A stretch of 40,587 nt of DNA from a virus. The DNA is taken from positions 1-40,587 of the IMG/VR virus record IMGVR_UViG_3300006753_000017. The stretch is one strand, 5' to 3'. Of this stretch, positions 7,751-15,272 are shown in pieces. The notes under the pieces are model-generated. The model was not told where the DNA came from. It made no database searches and worked only from the letters and a program-made list of their open reading frames with translations. How positions within the stretch are numbered: position 1 is the stretch's first letter; each line of letters starts with the position of its first letter. A program made the position numbers and the translations under genes.

Positions 7751-8692
7751 TCAGGTAATGCCAAACATGTAACCCTGACGAGCGCGGTTGCTGCAAGTCA
7801 AGTTACCGTAAGACAAAATCTGCGCGTAACGCGCATCCTGATTGGTGGGCCGCACGAACGGTGTTGGCTTGAACCAAACGTCCGAATGAGCCACAAGGCG
7901 CAGATACTTGGTGTTCAGGAACATCAATTCTCCTGAAGTGCAAGCACTGTCAAATGTGACGGGTGCGCCCTTGTAAAGCAGATTCTGGAATCCAGCGTCT
8001 GCCGTACCAGCATCCGAATACCGCAACTGCGGCTGAAGCAGAGCCTCATAGGACTCGTATACAGCCTGCGTGCCGATCAGGATGGTTGGCTGGTCGTTAC
8101 CGACTGAAACGGTGTTGTAGACATTTGCCATTGTAGCAAGTGCCAAAGCGCCACCTTCGTCGGTTTCCGTCGATGCCCACCAAGAGTTCCCCGTATCAGT
8201 CGGATCAATCCCACCGAGGGCTGTGTTGGGCTTGGTAACAATCAGATCCAGACCAATCCAGTCCTTGCTGCTGTTACCCGTGCCATCACCCCAAAACATG
8301 GTGTTCATGTTCTCAATGACGGTTTCCTCAGCCTGCATGATCTTGCCTTCCAGCAGATCAATGATTTCGGCTTCGCCGTTGTTCTTTGCTTCTTCAATAC
8401 CGTTGATCGTGATAGTGACCGCGTACTGCTTCCAGTCGTACTCAGCGGCAGAAATGCCAGTCTGAGCAGTCGTGGAAATGGTATCCGATCCACTATACGA
8501 GGCAGCGGTGCTGTTGGTCCCATAGATGAGCGGAACAACGATCTTTGCACCACCACTGATGCGCCGAATGGTCTGTCCATTGGTCAGCGCGTAAAACAGT
8601 GGTCGGGCAGAGAAGATGTTGTCCGTCAACTTAGGGATGTAGTTCTTCAACGTGGTTGATAGAATCTGATCGAAATTATCATTTCCTGCCAT
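7751..8692 (-). CDS. Major capsid protein, 313 aa
   Basis: The sequence is typical of HK97-fold major capsid proteins of this size. A short N-terminal helix (LSTTLKNYIPKLTDNIF) leads to ARPLFYALTNGQTIRRISGGAKIV, an E-loop-like segment, then a spine-helix-like segment (EAKNNGEAEIIDLLEGKIMQAEETVIENMNTMFWGDG). The second half has an A-domain-like stretch with QAVYESYEALLQPQLRYSD. It lies directly after the scaffold. The start ATG 8692 has a very strong Shine-Dalgarno sequence (AAAGGGGTGA), as expected for the most abundant virion protein. A downstream hairpin supports high expression. Confidence 0.92.
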   Translation of the reverse strand: MAGNDNFDQILSTTLKNYIPKLTDNIFSARPLFYALTNGQTIRRISGGAKIVVPLIYGTNSTAASYSGSDTISTTAQTGISAAEYDWKQYAVTITINGIEEAKNNGEAEIIDLLEGKIMQAEETVIENMNTMFWGDGTGNSSKDWIGLDLIVTKPNTALGGIDPTDTGNSWWASTETDEGGALALATMANVYNTVSVGNDQPTILIGTQAVYESYEALLQPQLRYSDAGTADAGFQNLLYKGAPVTFDSACTSGELMFLNTKYLRLVAHSDVWFKPTPFVRPTNQDARYAQILSYGNLTCSNRARQGYMFGIT

Positions 8693-8721
8693 GTCGAATC
8701 ACCCCTTTCAAATATAGTTGG

Positions 8722-9381
8722 TTAGTTGTTAGATTCTTCTAAAGCCAGACGGTATGCGTCACGGATCGAAGACACCGCGCCGACAGCACGTTCCACATTA
8801 TCCGAGGTTGAACCTCCCGTAGTCGAATCGACCACGTTCGCAGCCCGCTTCTCTTCCATAATATCAGCATTCCTAGCCCTATCCTGCATCGCCCCGTAGG
8901 TCATATGCGTGTAAGCGGCATCCAAATTGCCTATGTTGTTGCGAAGAGCGTGTGCGTATAGTTCACTCTCGTTAATATCAGTTCCGTACTTATTGCGCAG
9001 CGTCTGCAAGTCCTTCTGCAAATTCTGCTGTCTTCCCGCTCGTTCTTGTTCTTCAATGGAAGTTTCAATTCGTCGCAAGCGTTGTTCTTCGGGGTCCAAA
9101 TCTTCAAATGTTTCCACTTGAGTAGTCTGGTTATCCTCGTAGGTCAGTCCAAAAGCGTTGGTCAATGCGTCGATTGCGCCAACTGGATCAGCCTCTAATG
9201 CTTGTACGATTGCCTCTCCTTGAGCCAATCTCTCGCGTTCGGATGCCAACTCCTGCGTCTTACGGGTGTAATCCGCCTGACGTTGGTACCCATTTTGAAG
9301 TTCATCCAGTGAAACCTGCTGTTCTACCCCGTCTACTTTGACGGTATGCAAGTTTCCTGTTGGTTGTTCTTCATTTTCCAT
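8722..9381 (-). CDS. Capsid scaffolding protein, 219 aa
   Basis: The protein is acidic and almost wholly helical, with a long Gln/Glu/Arg-rich coiled coil at about residues 40-140 (YTRKTQELASERERLAQGE, then EEQRLRRIETSIEEQERAGRQQ). The N-terminus has TVKVDGVEQQVSLDELQNGYQRQADY, a start widely seen in phage scaffold proteins. Position between portal and capsid genes is the standard place for the scaffold. No protease motif is visible, so the scaffold is probably released or degraded otherwise. ATG 9381 is preceded by AAAGGA. Confidence 0.88.
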   Translation of the reverse strand: MENEEQPTGNLHTVKVDGVEQQVSLDELQNGYQRQADYTRKTQELASERERLAQGEAIVQALEADPVGAIDALTNAFGLTYEDNQTTQVETFEDLDPEEQRLRRIETSIEEQERAGRQQNLQKDLQTLRNKYGTDINESELYAHALRNNIGNLDAAYTHMTYGAMQDRARNADIMEEKRAANVVDSTTGGSTSDNVERAVGAVSSIRDAYRLALEESNN

Positions 9382-9429
9382 GTGGAATCCTTTCGGTTGT
9401 TCCTATTGTAAAGAAAGTAGTGTCCCAAA

Positions 9430-11337
9430 TCACAGATTTGGTAGTTCCATACCCATCTGATTCTGCAATTGGGCCAACAATTCGGGCGGTACCCCGCCCG
9501 TAGCCTCAAACACCTGATCTGGCGGGGGTGCTGGACCCATGCCGCCTGCCATCGGCGGCGGCATCATGCCTTGCGGCGGTCCTCCCTGTGGTGGCCCCTC
9601 CTCAGGAGGAGGCCCACCCTGCGGAGGCATCGCAGGCTCTTGCTGCACCAAGAACTTTTCAGGGTTTTGCACCCCAAACCCGTACGAAAGCACATACCGT
9701 GCCAACTCAGCAGGATCAATAATCATGCCGACCAATGGAGCCAAGGCGTTCATCAACGAAATCGCCTGCTGGCGTCGACCCGTTTCGTTCAATGGCTGCG
9801 TTGAGCCACCCTCAACTGAAAAGTCAAATTCGCCAATAATGTCATCTCTTGTATAAGCAACGTAATGTTGCTGGTCGTCTTTGCCCGTAATGCGGACCAT
9901 CTGATCGCGTGTCATGTACTGCTGCATCAACTGAATAACGTGACGGGCCACCTCACCAATACAAATTTCGACCATCGCCAACTTATCAGACGCGCGTGCA
10001 TTCCCTGCATCTGCAATAATCGACGCCTCCGTCGCCGTACGACGAATCTCAGGCATCTGCCCACGGGCATATTCAGACACACCGCTGACAGTGTTAACAT
10101 CATTTTCGATAATCGTAGAATGGTTGTACATTTCGGGCGCCAAAGGCACCTGCGGCAACGGTACAACAACCTCACCCAACGGCCTGTTCTCGTCCACAAC
10201 GGGTACAAACCGTCCGTCGTCGTCGGACTCCAACGCTTCTCGCCCCTCAGGACCGAATGAACGCTCATGGTACAGATACTTGCGTGCATACCGCTTGCGA
10301 TGGTTGACCATCTGTGTCCGCGTCTTATTCAACTCTTCCTGTAGCGACTCAATGGCTTCCAAGTCGCCCATCGGGTAGAAAGAATCAGGAATATCGTAAT
10401 TGCGGAGTAGAACAAACGGATGCCCAAAGTTGTATGGCATCGGAATAGGATCAAGCAGATAGTCGTCTGCGCCATCGGCACAAACCGAGATCAAACCCTC
10501 GTCCAAATCATAGTATTCGTACAGTGTAACCCGTTCAATCAAATCAGAATACTTGTCGCGTTCATCGTCGTTTTCCCAACGAACCTTCAAGCCCGAATCG
10601 GCTTGCAGGTTCTGCCGAACACTTCTACGGAACCGCTTATCGCGTCGAACCTCCTCAATTGGACGTACAATCCGCTGGGCAATCCACTTAGCATCCTCCA
10701 AACAAGTGGCCTCAGGATCGACAAACATATCGAATGGTGAAATGCGTTCCACAAACGGCTGATCCTCCACAATTTCCATCTGTGTAAACGGAATCGAATC
10801 CTGTATCTCCTGATCTGTCGGCAAATCTCCCGCCATCTCAGGATTTTCGTAACCAAAATCGGCTGCCTCTACCTGTGCGGTAACGTATTCTTCCCCTATT
10901 TCGTATTCTGACCGCTCACGCTCTTCCTCAACGAACTTCCACCCGACCTTCATCCAACCGTGGCCCAAGATGAGAAAGTCTTTAACCGTGCGGCGGAACG
11001 GCTTACGGTAGTCGTGATGACGCCACAAATAGTTGGCGATAGCCTCAACAAAAATAGCGCGATCAGCGTCGTCTTCCCTGTTGGCAACCACCGTAATCTT
11101 CGGATGGTTCACCGCAACAGACGGAGCGATCACATTAATCGTAGAAAACGCCAAATTAACCGAAATACGATCAACGGGTGTACCAATACCCCCCACATCC
11201 CAATAGGTCTTACCACGGTACAAGTCAATCATGCGACGCCACTTGTCCTCGTAACCCTCGTCGTGGCGCCAACGCTTCGCCATCTCCAAGCGTTCTTTAG
11301 TGTTCTCGTACCGCTCCGAGCGGCTCTTTCGTGCCAT
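9430..11337 (-). CDS. Portal protein, 635 aa
   Basis: The length and layout match portal proteins of podoviruses. A basic N-terminus (MARKSRSERYENTKERLEMAK) leads to WRHDEGYEDKWRRMIDLYRGK and NVIAPSVAVNHPKITV, then a central wing (FDMFVDPEATCLEDAKWIAQR), a stem and crown region with helices (LEAIESLQEELNKTRTQMVNH), and a tail rich in Pro, Gly, Met and Gln. The portal forms the dodecameric DNA channel at the capsid vertex and contacts the terminase and adaptor. It lies downstream of the terminase genes; the start ATG 11337 follows the previous stop by 3 nt. Confidence 0.92.
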   Translation of the reverse strand: MARKSRSERYENTKERLEMAKRWRHDEGYEDKWRRMIDLYRGKTYWDVGGIGTPVDRISVNLAFSTINVIAPSVAVNHPKITVVANREDDADRAIFVEAIANYLWRHHDYRKPFRRTVKDFLILGHGWMKVGWKFVEEERERSEYEIGEEYVTAQVEAADFGYENPEMAGDLPTDQEIQDSIPFTQMEIVEDQPFVERISPFDMFVDPEATCLEDAKWIAQRIVRPIEEVRRDKRFRRSVRQNLQADSGLKVRWENDDERDKYSDLIERVTLYEYYDLDEGLISVCADGADDYLLDPIPMPYNFGHPFVLLRNYDIPDSFYPMGDLEAIESLQEELNKTRTQMVNHRKRYARKYLYHERSFGPEGREALESDDDGRFVPVVDENRPLGEVVVPLPQVPLAPEMYNHSTIIENDVNTVSGVSEYARGQMPEIRRTATEASIIADAGNARASDKLAMVEICIGEVARHVIQLMQQYMTRDQMVRITGKDDQQHYVAYTRDDIIGEFDFSVEGGSTQPLNETGRRQQAISLMNALAPLVGMIIDPAELARYVLSYGFGVQNPEKFLVQQEPAMPPQGGPPPEEGPPQGGPPQGMMPPPMAGGMGPAPPPDQVFEATGGVPPELLAQLQNQMGMELPNL

Positions 11338-11340
11338 AAC

Positions 11341-11607
11341 CTACACCCAACGTCGCCCAACGTACACAGGGTCTTTCCCCGCTGCACGCGCTTCCGATAG
11401 TACCTTCTGTTCGCGCTCCTTCAACGTCATATGCTGCTCATCAGGCGGCAACTGGGAACGGTACCCGCGCCCAGTCACAACCGTCAAACTCAACGTCTTT
11501 TGACGAAACTCCCACATACGTTGCAACTCATCGTCAGACAGCGGACCCCGCTGTCCAACGATGTAGTCACAAAATTCCGTATAGGAAGCGTCAGCAGGTA
11601 GAATCAA
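11341..11607 (-). CDS. Hypothetical protein between terminase and portal, 88 aa
   Basis: The start is TTG 11607, overlapping the stop of the upstream gene by 4 nt (TTGA), so translation is probably coupled. The protein is helical and polar (SYTEFCDYIVGQRGPLSDDELQRMWEFRQ) with a basic C-terminal part (TLKEREQKVLSEARAAG). No catalytic motif is seen. Small genes between terminase and portal are often head-assembly accessory proteins, but the sequence alone does not show the function. Confidence 0.65.
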   Translation of the reverse strand: MILPADASYTEFCDYIVGQRGPLSDDELQRMWEFRQKTLSLTVVTGRGYRSQLPPDEQHMTLKEREQKVLSEARAAGKDPVYVGRRWV

Positions 11608-11861
11608 CGAACAGCAGAGTTGGGCTGCTTGGAAGCAGGCTCAACTTTGCCCGTCTTACCGTGCTGATTCTCAGGCGTCGAACGCGGACGAGTCCCCGCA
11701 GCCTTATCACCACGGTGAGCCTTGTCCTTGCCCAAGCCGACAGTAGCCTTCTGCGACCCGCCCGGTCGGGCGGGACCGTTGGACAGCATCGATGTCTTAC
11801 CCAAAATGGGCTTACCGCCTGCACCAACGTCATTGTACTTAGCCATTCGGCCAATTGCCAT
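11604..11861 (-). CDS. Hypothetical basic low-complexity protein, 85 aa
   Basis: A strong ribosome-binding site (AAAGGAG) precedes ATG 11861. The product is rich in Gly, Lys, Ala and Pro with no predicted fold (for example GKTSMLSNGPARPGGSQKA and RSTPENQHGKTGKVEPASKQ). Nothing in it suggests catalysis. It may be a disordered, nucleic-acid-associated packaging or virion protein. It sits between the terminase nuclease gene (stop 11899) and the 88-aa gene whose start it overlaps. Confidence 0.65.
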   Translation of the reverse strand: MAIGRMAKYNDVGAGGKPILGKTSMLSNGPARPGGSQKATVGLGKDKAHRGDKAAGTRPRSTPENQHGKTGKVEPASKQPNSAVR

Positions 11862-11898
11862 AGGACTCTCCTTTGTTCAGTATGTCCTACAAGAATGC

Positions 11899-12564
11899 TT
11901 ATGCTGTCCCACGCGACAGATGTATACCAATAGTATCATCCGTCGGGGCACCCGGCGGAATCTGCTTCATCCACCAATCAAACGTCCACGTATCATCCAC
12001 ATGCTGCACATACTCAGGCACATACGCGAACTTGCGCATCTGGTTCGCTACCGCCAACGCCATCACCCGATCATCATACGGTGAACCAGACATCGACCCA
12101 CGATCATTCCGTACAAACGTACGCAACTCCGCAATCGTAGAATCACAATGCAAAATCAATTCATCGTTCTTCAAAGCCTTCGCCAAATCATCAATCATCA
12201 ACGGCTTAGACGTACGAGTCGTCTTCCACCCATACTCCTGCGAAATACGCTGAGAAGACGTATTCAACGCACGCCGACGATACATGTTCGGATACCCCAA
12301 CTGACGCAACACCGTAATCGTCGTCAAACCGTGGTTATTGGCCTCAACGCAACAAAGAGCGTTACCGTACCACAATCCCAAACGGTACACCTCGGTAGCC
12401 AACTCATCAGGCGGAATACGCCCATGCCAAACAGCGACCTGCTCGCCCTTCTTCGCGTCAATAACCTGAACACATGAATAATCGCCATGCCCCAACCCCT
12501 CAGCAGTATCCACACCCAAAACATACCCCGACCAACGCTCAGGACGCTCCCACACCGTCAACAT
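11899..12564 (-). CDS. Terminase large subunit, separate nuclease domain, 221 aa
   Basis: This is the RNase H-like nuclease half of a large terminase. YVLGVDTAEGLGHGDYS (Asp19) begins the core, CVEANNHG carries the second acid (Glu74), and PYDDRVMALA carries the third (Asp164/165), together the metal-binding triad. The HGRIPPDELATEVYRLG segment is also typical of the family. It normally forms the C-terminal half of one protein; here it is a separate reading frame starting at ATG 12564, with GGAG five bases upstream and a 7-nt overlap with the ATPase gene (ATGTTGA). It cleaves concatemeric DNA during packaging. Confidence 0.9.
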   Translation of the reverse strand: MLTVWERPERWSGYVLGVDTAEGLGHGDYSCVQVIDAKKGEQVAVWHGRIPPDELATEVYRLGLWYGNALCCVEANNHGLTTITVLRQLGYPNMYRRRALNTSSQRISQEYGWKTTRTSKPLMIDDLAKALKNDELILHCDSTIAELRTFVRNDRGSMSGSPYDDRVMALAVANQMRKFAYVPEYVQHVDDTWTFDWWMKQIPPGAPTDDTIGIHLSRGTA

Positions 12565-13445
12565 CTGAACTCCAAAACATCCGTTTGGGCTTCATGGAGA
12601 TAGCCGTCAACACCCTGTCGAACATGCACACGCATATCGTTAAGAACGTCAAGATCGAACACAGGGTTACCAGAACGAACAAATGCGTCCTCGGCACTCG
12701 TCGGATACTCCTGCGCGAGTTGCCACGGCAACATCGAATCCTTCTTACCTTCATACCAAGCCTCATCCCTATCCTCAGACGCAGACCACGGAAAAAACAT
12801 AGCATCAAACTTGTTGTTACCCGTAGACGCCCCATTCCACAACTGATGAAAAAAGTTCCCCGACCCATTCGCAGTAGACAACCCGATAATGCGGCCACCC
12901 ACATCGGCAACAGGCTCAATAGACGCCCACGCCTCCTCAGGGTTCGGCAAGAACGCCCACTCATCCACAACCACCAACGTAGCAGACTCACCACGCGCAG
13001 GGTCAGATGCCGAAGGCATCGACGTAATCTGAGAACCATTATCAAACCCCATGCGTTGCTGATGATCCATCAACGACTGCGGACCCCGCTCAATCATCCA
13101 CATCGGCAAATGCTTAAACCCATACTTAGTTTTACGCAACAACAAAATCGACTCCCGCTCCGTACGCGACAAATCAATAATGTTCTGATCATCGTGAAAA
13201 AACGCCAACCAAAACTGATGCGCAGACACCAACGTCGTCCACCCAATCTGACGAGCCTTCAAAGTCAACGAATAACGATTACTTTCCCACCGACGCAACG
13301 CCTCAGACTGCGCCCCACGCAACTTGAATAAAATACGGCCATGAGCAGGATGCGCAATATGCCAATAACTTTCCAAAAAATAGACTTCGCTGCGTTGACA
13401 TTTACGCCACTCAGCCTCCTGCCTCAATTCCCCCAGCCGACTCAC
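12558..13445 (-). CDS. Terminase large subunit, separate ATPase domain, 295 aa
   Basis: This is the packaging motor half. It has an adenine-binding N-terminal region (FLESYWHIAHPAHGRILFKL), a Walker A-like KARQIGWTT (residues 63-71), a Walker B LVVVDEWAF (about 157-164) and the coupling motif GLSTANGSGN (about 195). It ends just after the ATPase domain, at the linker where the nuclease domain would normally continue. The last codons overlap the start of the nuclease gene by 7 nt, so both products are probably made from one mRNA by termination-reinitiation and assemble as two chains. It powers DNA translocation through the portal. Confidence 0.9.
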   Translation of the reverse strand: MSRLGELRQEAEWRKCQRSEVYFLESYWHIAHPAHGRILFKLRGAQSEALRRWESNRYSLTLKARQIGWTTLVSAHQFWLAFFHDDQNIIDLSRTERESILLLRKTKYGFKHLPMWMIERGPQSLMDHQQRMGFDNGSQITSMPSASDPARGESATLVVVDEWAFLPNPEEAWASIEPVADVGGRIIGLSTANGSGNFFHQLWNGASTGNNKFDAMFFPWSASEDRDEAWYEGKKDSMLPWQLAQEYPTSAEDAFVRSGNPVFDLDVLNDMRVHVRQGVDGYLHEAQTDVLEFRC

Positions 13446-13454
13446 CGAAACAAC

Positions 13455-13649
13455 TCACTCTCGCCAATGGCTGGGATTATCGTCCAAAAAACGTTCATAA
13501 TCGCCAACCTCACGCAAAACAATAGTCACACCCCCAGACGAAGAGTCTGGAGAATCTCCCCTAACGGCCACTAGAAACCCGCCGACAGCAGCAACAAGAG
13601 CAGCAATCGCACCGATAACCTTGGCTGCATTCCCGCCATCTACTGGCAA
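13455..13649 (-). CDS. Small membrane protein, 64 aa
   Basis: The likely start is TTG 13649, with GGAAGAAG nine bases upstream, 4 nt after the stop of the preceding basic gene; a longer reading would overlap that gene. One membrane span (about residues 9-28, AAKVIGAIAALVAAVGGFLV) is followed by a short polar tail ending YERFLDDNPSHWRE. Lying directly before the terminase ATPase gene, it may be a lysis-related or membrane-anchored accessory protein; no family is recognised. Confidence 0.6.
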   Translation of the reverse strand: MPVDGGNAAKVIGAIAALVAAVGGFLVAVRGDSPDSSSGGVTIVLREVGDYERFLDDNPSHWRE

Positions 13650-13653
13650 GTAG

Positions 13654-13893
13654 TCACTTCTTCCGCCTTGGTCGCTTCTTCGCAGTGAATCCTGAGCCAC
13701 GCTTCGCCATCTTGCCAGACTTCTTCGCAACCGTACCCGACCCCGACCGACGCGCCGACGAAATCATCGCACGATCAGCAGACGAACGCTTTTTCGTAGC
13801 AGTCGCAGCCTTCTTGCGTACCTTCGTTCCGAATCGGACCTGAGGTATAACAAGATTGCTTACATCATCCCACCACTTCTTACTTGTACCCAT
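13654..13893 (-). CDS. Small Lys/Arg-rich basic protein, 79 aa
   Basis: The start is ATG 13893 with AAAGGAAAG upstream; a GTG codon immediately before it is an alternative. After a short N-terminal helix (SKKWWDDVSNLVIPQVRFG) the protein is overwhelmingly Lys, Arg, Ser and Ala (KKAATATKKRSSADRA and following, ending KKRPRRKK). This composition suggests binding to nucleic acid and a possible packaged or DNA-condensing protein. It is placed between the small terminase and the ATPase gene. Confidence 0.7.
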   Translation of the reverse strand: MGTSKKWWDDVSNLVIPQVRFGTKVRKKAATATKKRSSADRAMISSARRSGSGTVAKKSGKMAKRGSGFTAKKRPRRKK

Positions 13894-13933
13894 CACTTCT
13901 TTCCTTTTCTATTAGAAACCTTCTTACCAGACT

Positions 13934-14386
13934 TCAAGACACCGCCCTAAGACCAACAACCTCAGACTCCAAAGCATCAGCCAACTCAGAATCAGACATA
14001 CCAGCCACCTCACGCGCATCATCAACAACCAAACGCCGCTTCGGCGTAAACTTCTCCACATACTGCAAATACAAAGACGCAGCCTTAGTATCCCCCGCCG
14101 CAGCCCGCTGCCAAAGAGCATCTACGACGCTCTGAACCCTTTCAGGGTTAACGTTCAATTCGGCAGCGCGCCGATCCCATTCACGAATGAATCGTGGATC
14201 ACGCTTGATCCGCCGAATAGAATCCTCATGGAGATCATTCTCCGCAGCCCAGTCGCGTTGCGTAGACGGCGCACGCTCTGGCCCCTGTAGCAACCAATCC
14301 AACAACGTACCCCACAGAGCAGGCATCACCTTCGTACCTGTGTCTACGTCTGTTTTCCAGCCTTTGCCGCCACCGTTTTGAGCCAT
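13934..14386 (-). CDS. Terminase small subunit, 150 aa
   Basis: The start at ATG 14386 (MAQNGGGKGW) is preceded by GAAAGGGG; the frame is open upstream, but that part lies in the hairpin-rich leader and reads as non-coding. The core (STQRDWAAENDLHEDSIRRI and following) is a helix-turn-helix of the phBC6A51-type small terminase, followed by a helical oligomerisation part (DALWQRAAAGDTKAASLYLQYV). It is the first gene of the late operon, upstream of the ATPase and nuclease chains. It would select the packaging site on the DNA. Confidence 0.82.
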   Translation of the reverse strand: MAQNGGGKGWKTDVDTGTKVMPALWGTLLDWLLQGPERAPSTQRDWAAENDLHEDSIRRIKRDPRFIREWDRRAAELNVNPERVQSVVDALWQRAAAGDTKAASLYLQYVEKFTPKRRLVVDDAREVAGMSDSELADALESEVVGLRAVS

Positions 14387-14416
14387 ATGAAACCCCTTTC
14401 CTGATTGTAAGCGCAG

Positions 14417-14464
14417 GTGTCCCAAACGGGCATTGTACCAACCCAATGAACAAAAATGGGACAC
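14417..14464. promoter_or_regulatory. Nested inverted repeats upstream of the late operon
   Basis: GTGTCCCA (14417-14424) and TGGGACAC (14457-14464) form an 8-bp inverted repeat. Inside it is a second pair, CATTG (14431-14435) and CAATG (14444-14448). A TACAAT hexamer on the minus strand lies within it and could be a -10 element for the late operon, but no good -35 is visible. The symmetry suggests an operator for a regulator of late transcription. Confidence 0.4.
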
Positions 14465-14482
14465 TTCAACCCATAAGTACTT

Positions 14483-14541
14483 GGTACTGAGTAAACATTC
14501 CCCGTCGCCTCCCAGCGACGGGGAATGGTACTGAGTAAACA
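14483..14541. repeat. Direct repeat flanking a 13-bp hairpin
   Basis: GGTACTGAGTAAACA occurs at 14483-14497 and 14527-14541. Between and overlapping the copies is a perfect 13-bp hairpin (14496-14527; arm CATTCCCCGTCGC, loop 6 nt). The inverted form of the repeat (TTTACTCAGTACC) recurs at 22489-22501 before the nuclease gene. The repeats may be binding sites for a phage regulator or part of a small RNA ending at the terminator 14566-14591. Confidence 0.65.
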
Positions 14542-14565
14542 ACCAATAACGCATACAAGCGCACA

Positions 14566-14591
14566 AACCCCCCACAGGGGGTTCTTTTTTT
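14566..14591 (+). terminator. Rightward intrinsic terminator
   Basis: A 7-bp stem (AACCCCC with GGGGGTT, loop CACA) is followed by C and seven T on the plus strand, a textbook Rho-independent terminator. No plus-strand gene precedes it, so it would end either a short RNA begun near 14450-14480 or antisense read-through coming around the circle from the early block. Confidence 0.75.
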
Positions 14592-14619
14592 GCACAATCT
14601 GCCCCTCCATATCTATACA
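14590..14619 (+). promoter_or_regulatory. Candidate early promoter
   Basis: TTGCAC (14590-14595) and TATACA (14614-14619) are separated by 18 bp, a weak match to a sigma-70 promoter, directly after the terminator U-tract. If used, the early mRNA would carry a leader of about 650 nt containing the whole hairpin array. This is pattern-matching only. Confidence 0.25.
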
Positions 14620-14635
14620 TATGCATGTGCGCGCC

Positions 14636-15272
14636 CCGTACCCCCCAAGGGGGGGTACGGCACCCTCCACGGCCCCTATGGGCCGTGGTCCGTCGGTCGG
14701 CGGGGGGAACAAGCACCGTAGGTGCTTGAACTAGTTACTAAACCTCTGGTTTAGTACGGGAAACAGGCCGAATGAAACTTGCAACGTAGTTGCAACTGCG
14801 GAATCGTCACCGAACGTAGTTCGGACTGCTGGAATCAACACCAACCGTAGGTTGGTGTACGCAGGCGAGGCTGGCTGGTTTCTGGCAATCTCCGCTTACA
14901 ACTATGTTGTAAGCGGTGATTGGGGTCTGGTTTGGTTGGTTGCTTTGCTCAACTATGTTGAGCAAAGCAACCAGTTTTGGCACTCTCTCCAACCAATCTA
15001 TGATTGGTTGGAGAGAGTGGTTGGCGGCTTTGTCGTTGTTCTCATAACCCTAAAGGGTTATGAGAACAACGGTGATTCGGCTTGGTTTGGATTCTCGTCG
15101 TACAAATCGTAGATTTGTACGACGAGGCTGGTTCTTCTGATTTCCCCTTCTTCGAAGGGGAAATCAGAAGAACCAATTGTACTGCTTCCCCCTAAAGGGG
15201 GAAGCAGTATTCTCCTTGGTGGTATCTTCTCATCACCCTAAAGGGTGATGATAAGAAGATACCACCAAGGAG
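14636..15272 (+). repeat. Array of fifteen consecutive hairpins
   Basis: Hairpins lie at 14636-14660, 14667-14688, 14710-14728, 14736-14756, 14779-14795, 14810-14824, 14838-14858, 14892-14916, 14937-14973, 14981-15019, 15034-15071, 15094-15126, 15129-15175, 15180-15209 and 15212-15272. The first carries one bulged G and the last a 3-nt bulge; the rest are perfect. From 14710 on, stem lengths are 8, 9, 7, 6, 9, 11, 17, 18, 18, 15, 22, 14 and 28 bp, and the longest lie nearest the gene. Loops are GTA (five times), TAT (three), CCCTAAAGGG-type (three), TCT and TTC. Arms differ from hairpin to hairpin, while some spacers repeat (CGAGGCTGG twice; GGTGATT...TGGTTTGG twice). Confidence 0.95.

Noticed and set aside
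12540-12600. Programmed -1 frameshift joining the two terminase frames
   Set aside because: The frames are in -1 relation, but no X-XXY-YYZ slippery heptamer is present and the second frame has its own well-placed Shine-Dalgarno sequence and ATG.
12474-13331. Long plus-strand reading frame opposite the terminase genes
   Set aside because: The translation is Arg/Pro/His-rich low complexity and fully antisense to two clear terminase domains; it is a shadow of their codon use.
14386-14720. Upstream extension of the small terminase to about 14716
   Set aside because: The added 110 residues are a translation of the hairpin-rich leader with no family resemblance, and ATG 14386 has a strong GAAAGGGG site.
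14852-15112. Open frame of 86 codons running through the hairpin array
   Set aside because: It has only a TTG/GTG start without a Shine-Dalgarno sequence, and hairpin loops change phase relative to it along the array. I treat it as chance, although a small Trp/Val-rich membrane peptide cannot be fully excluded.
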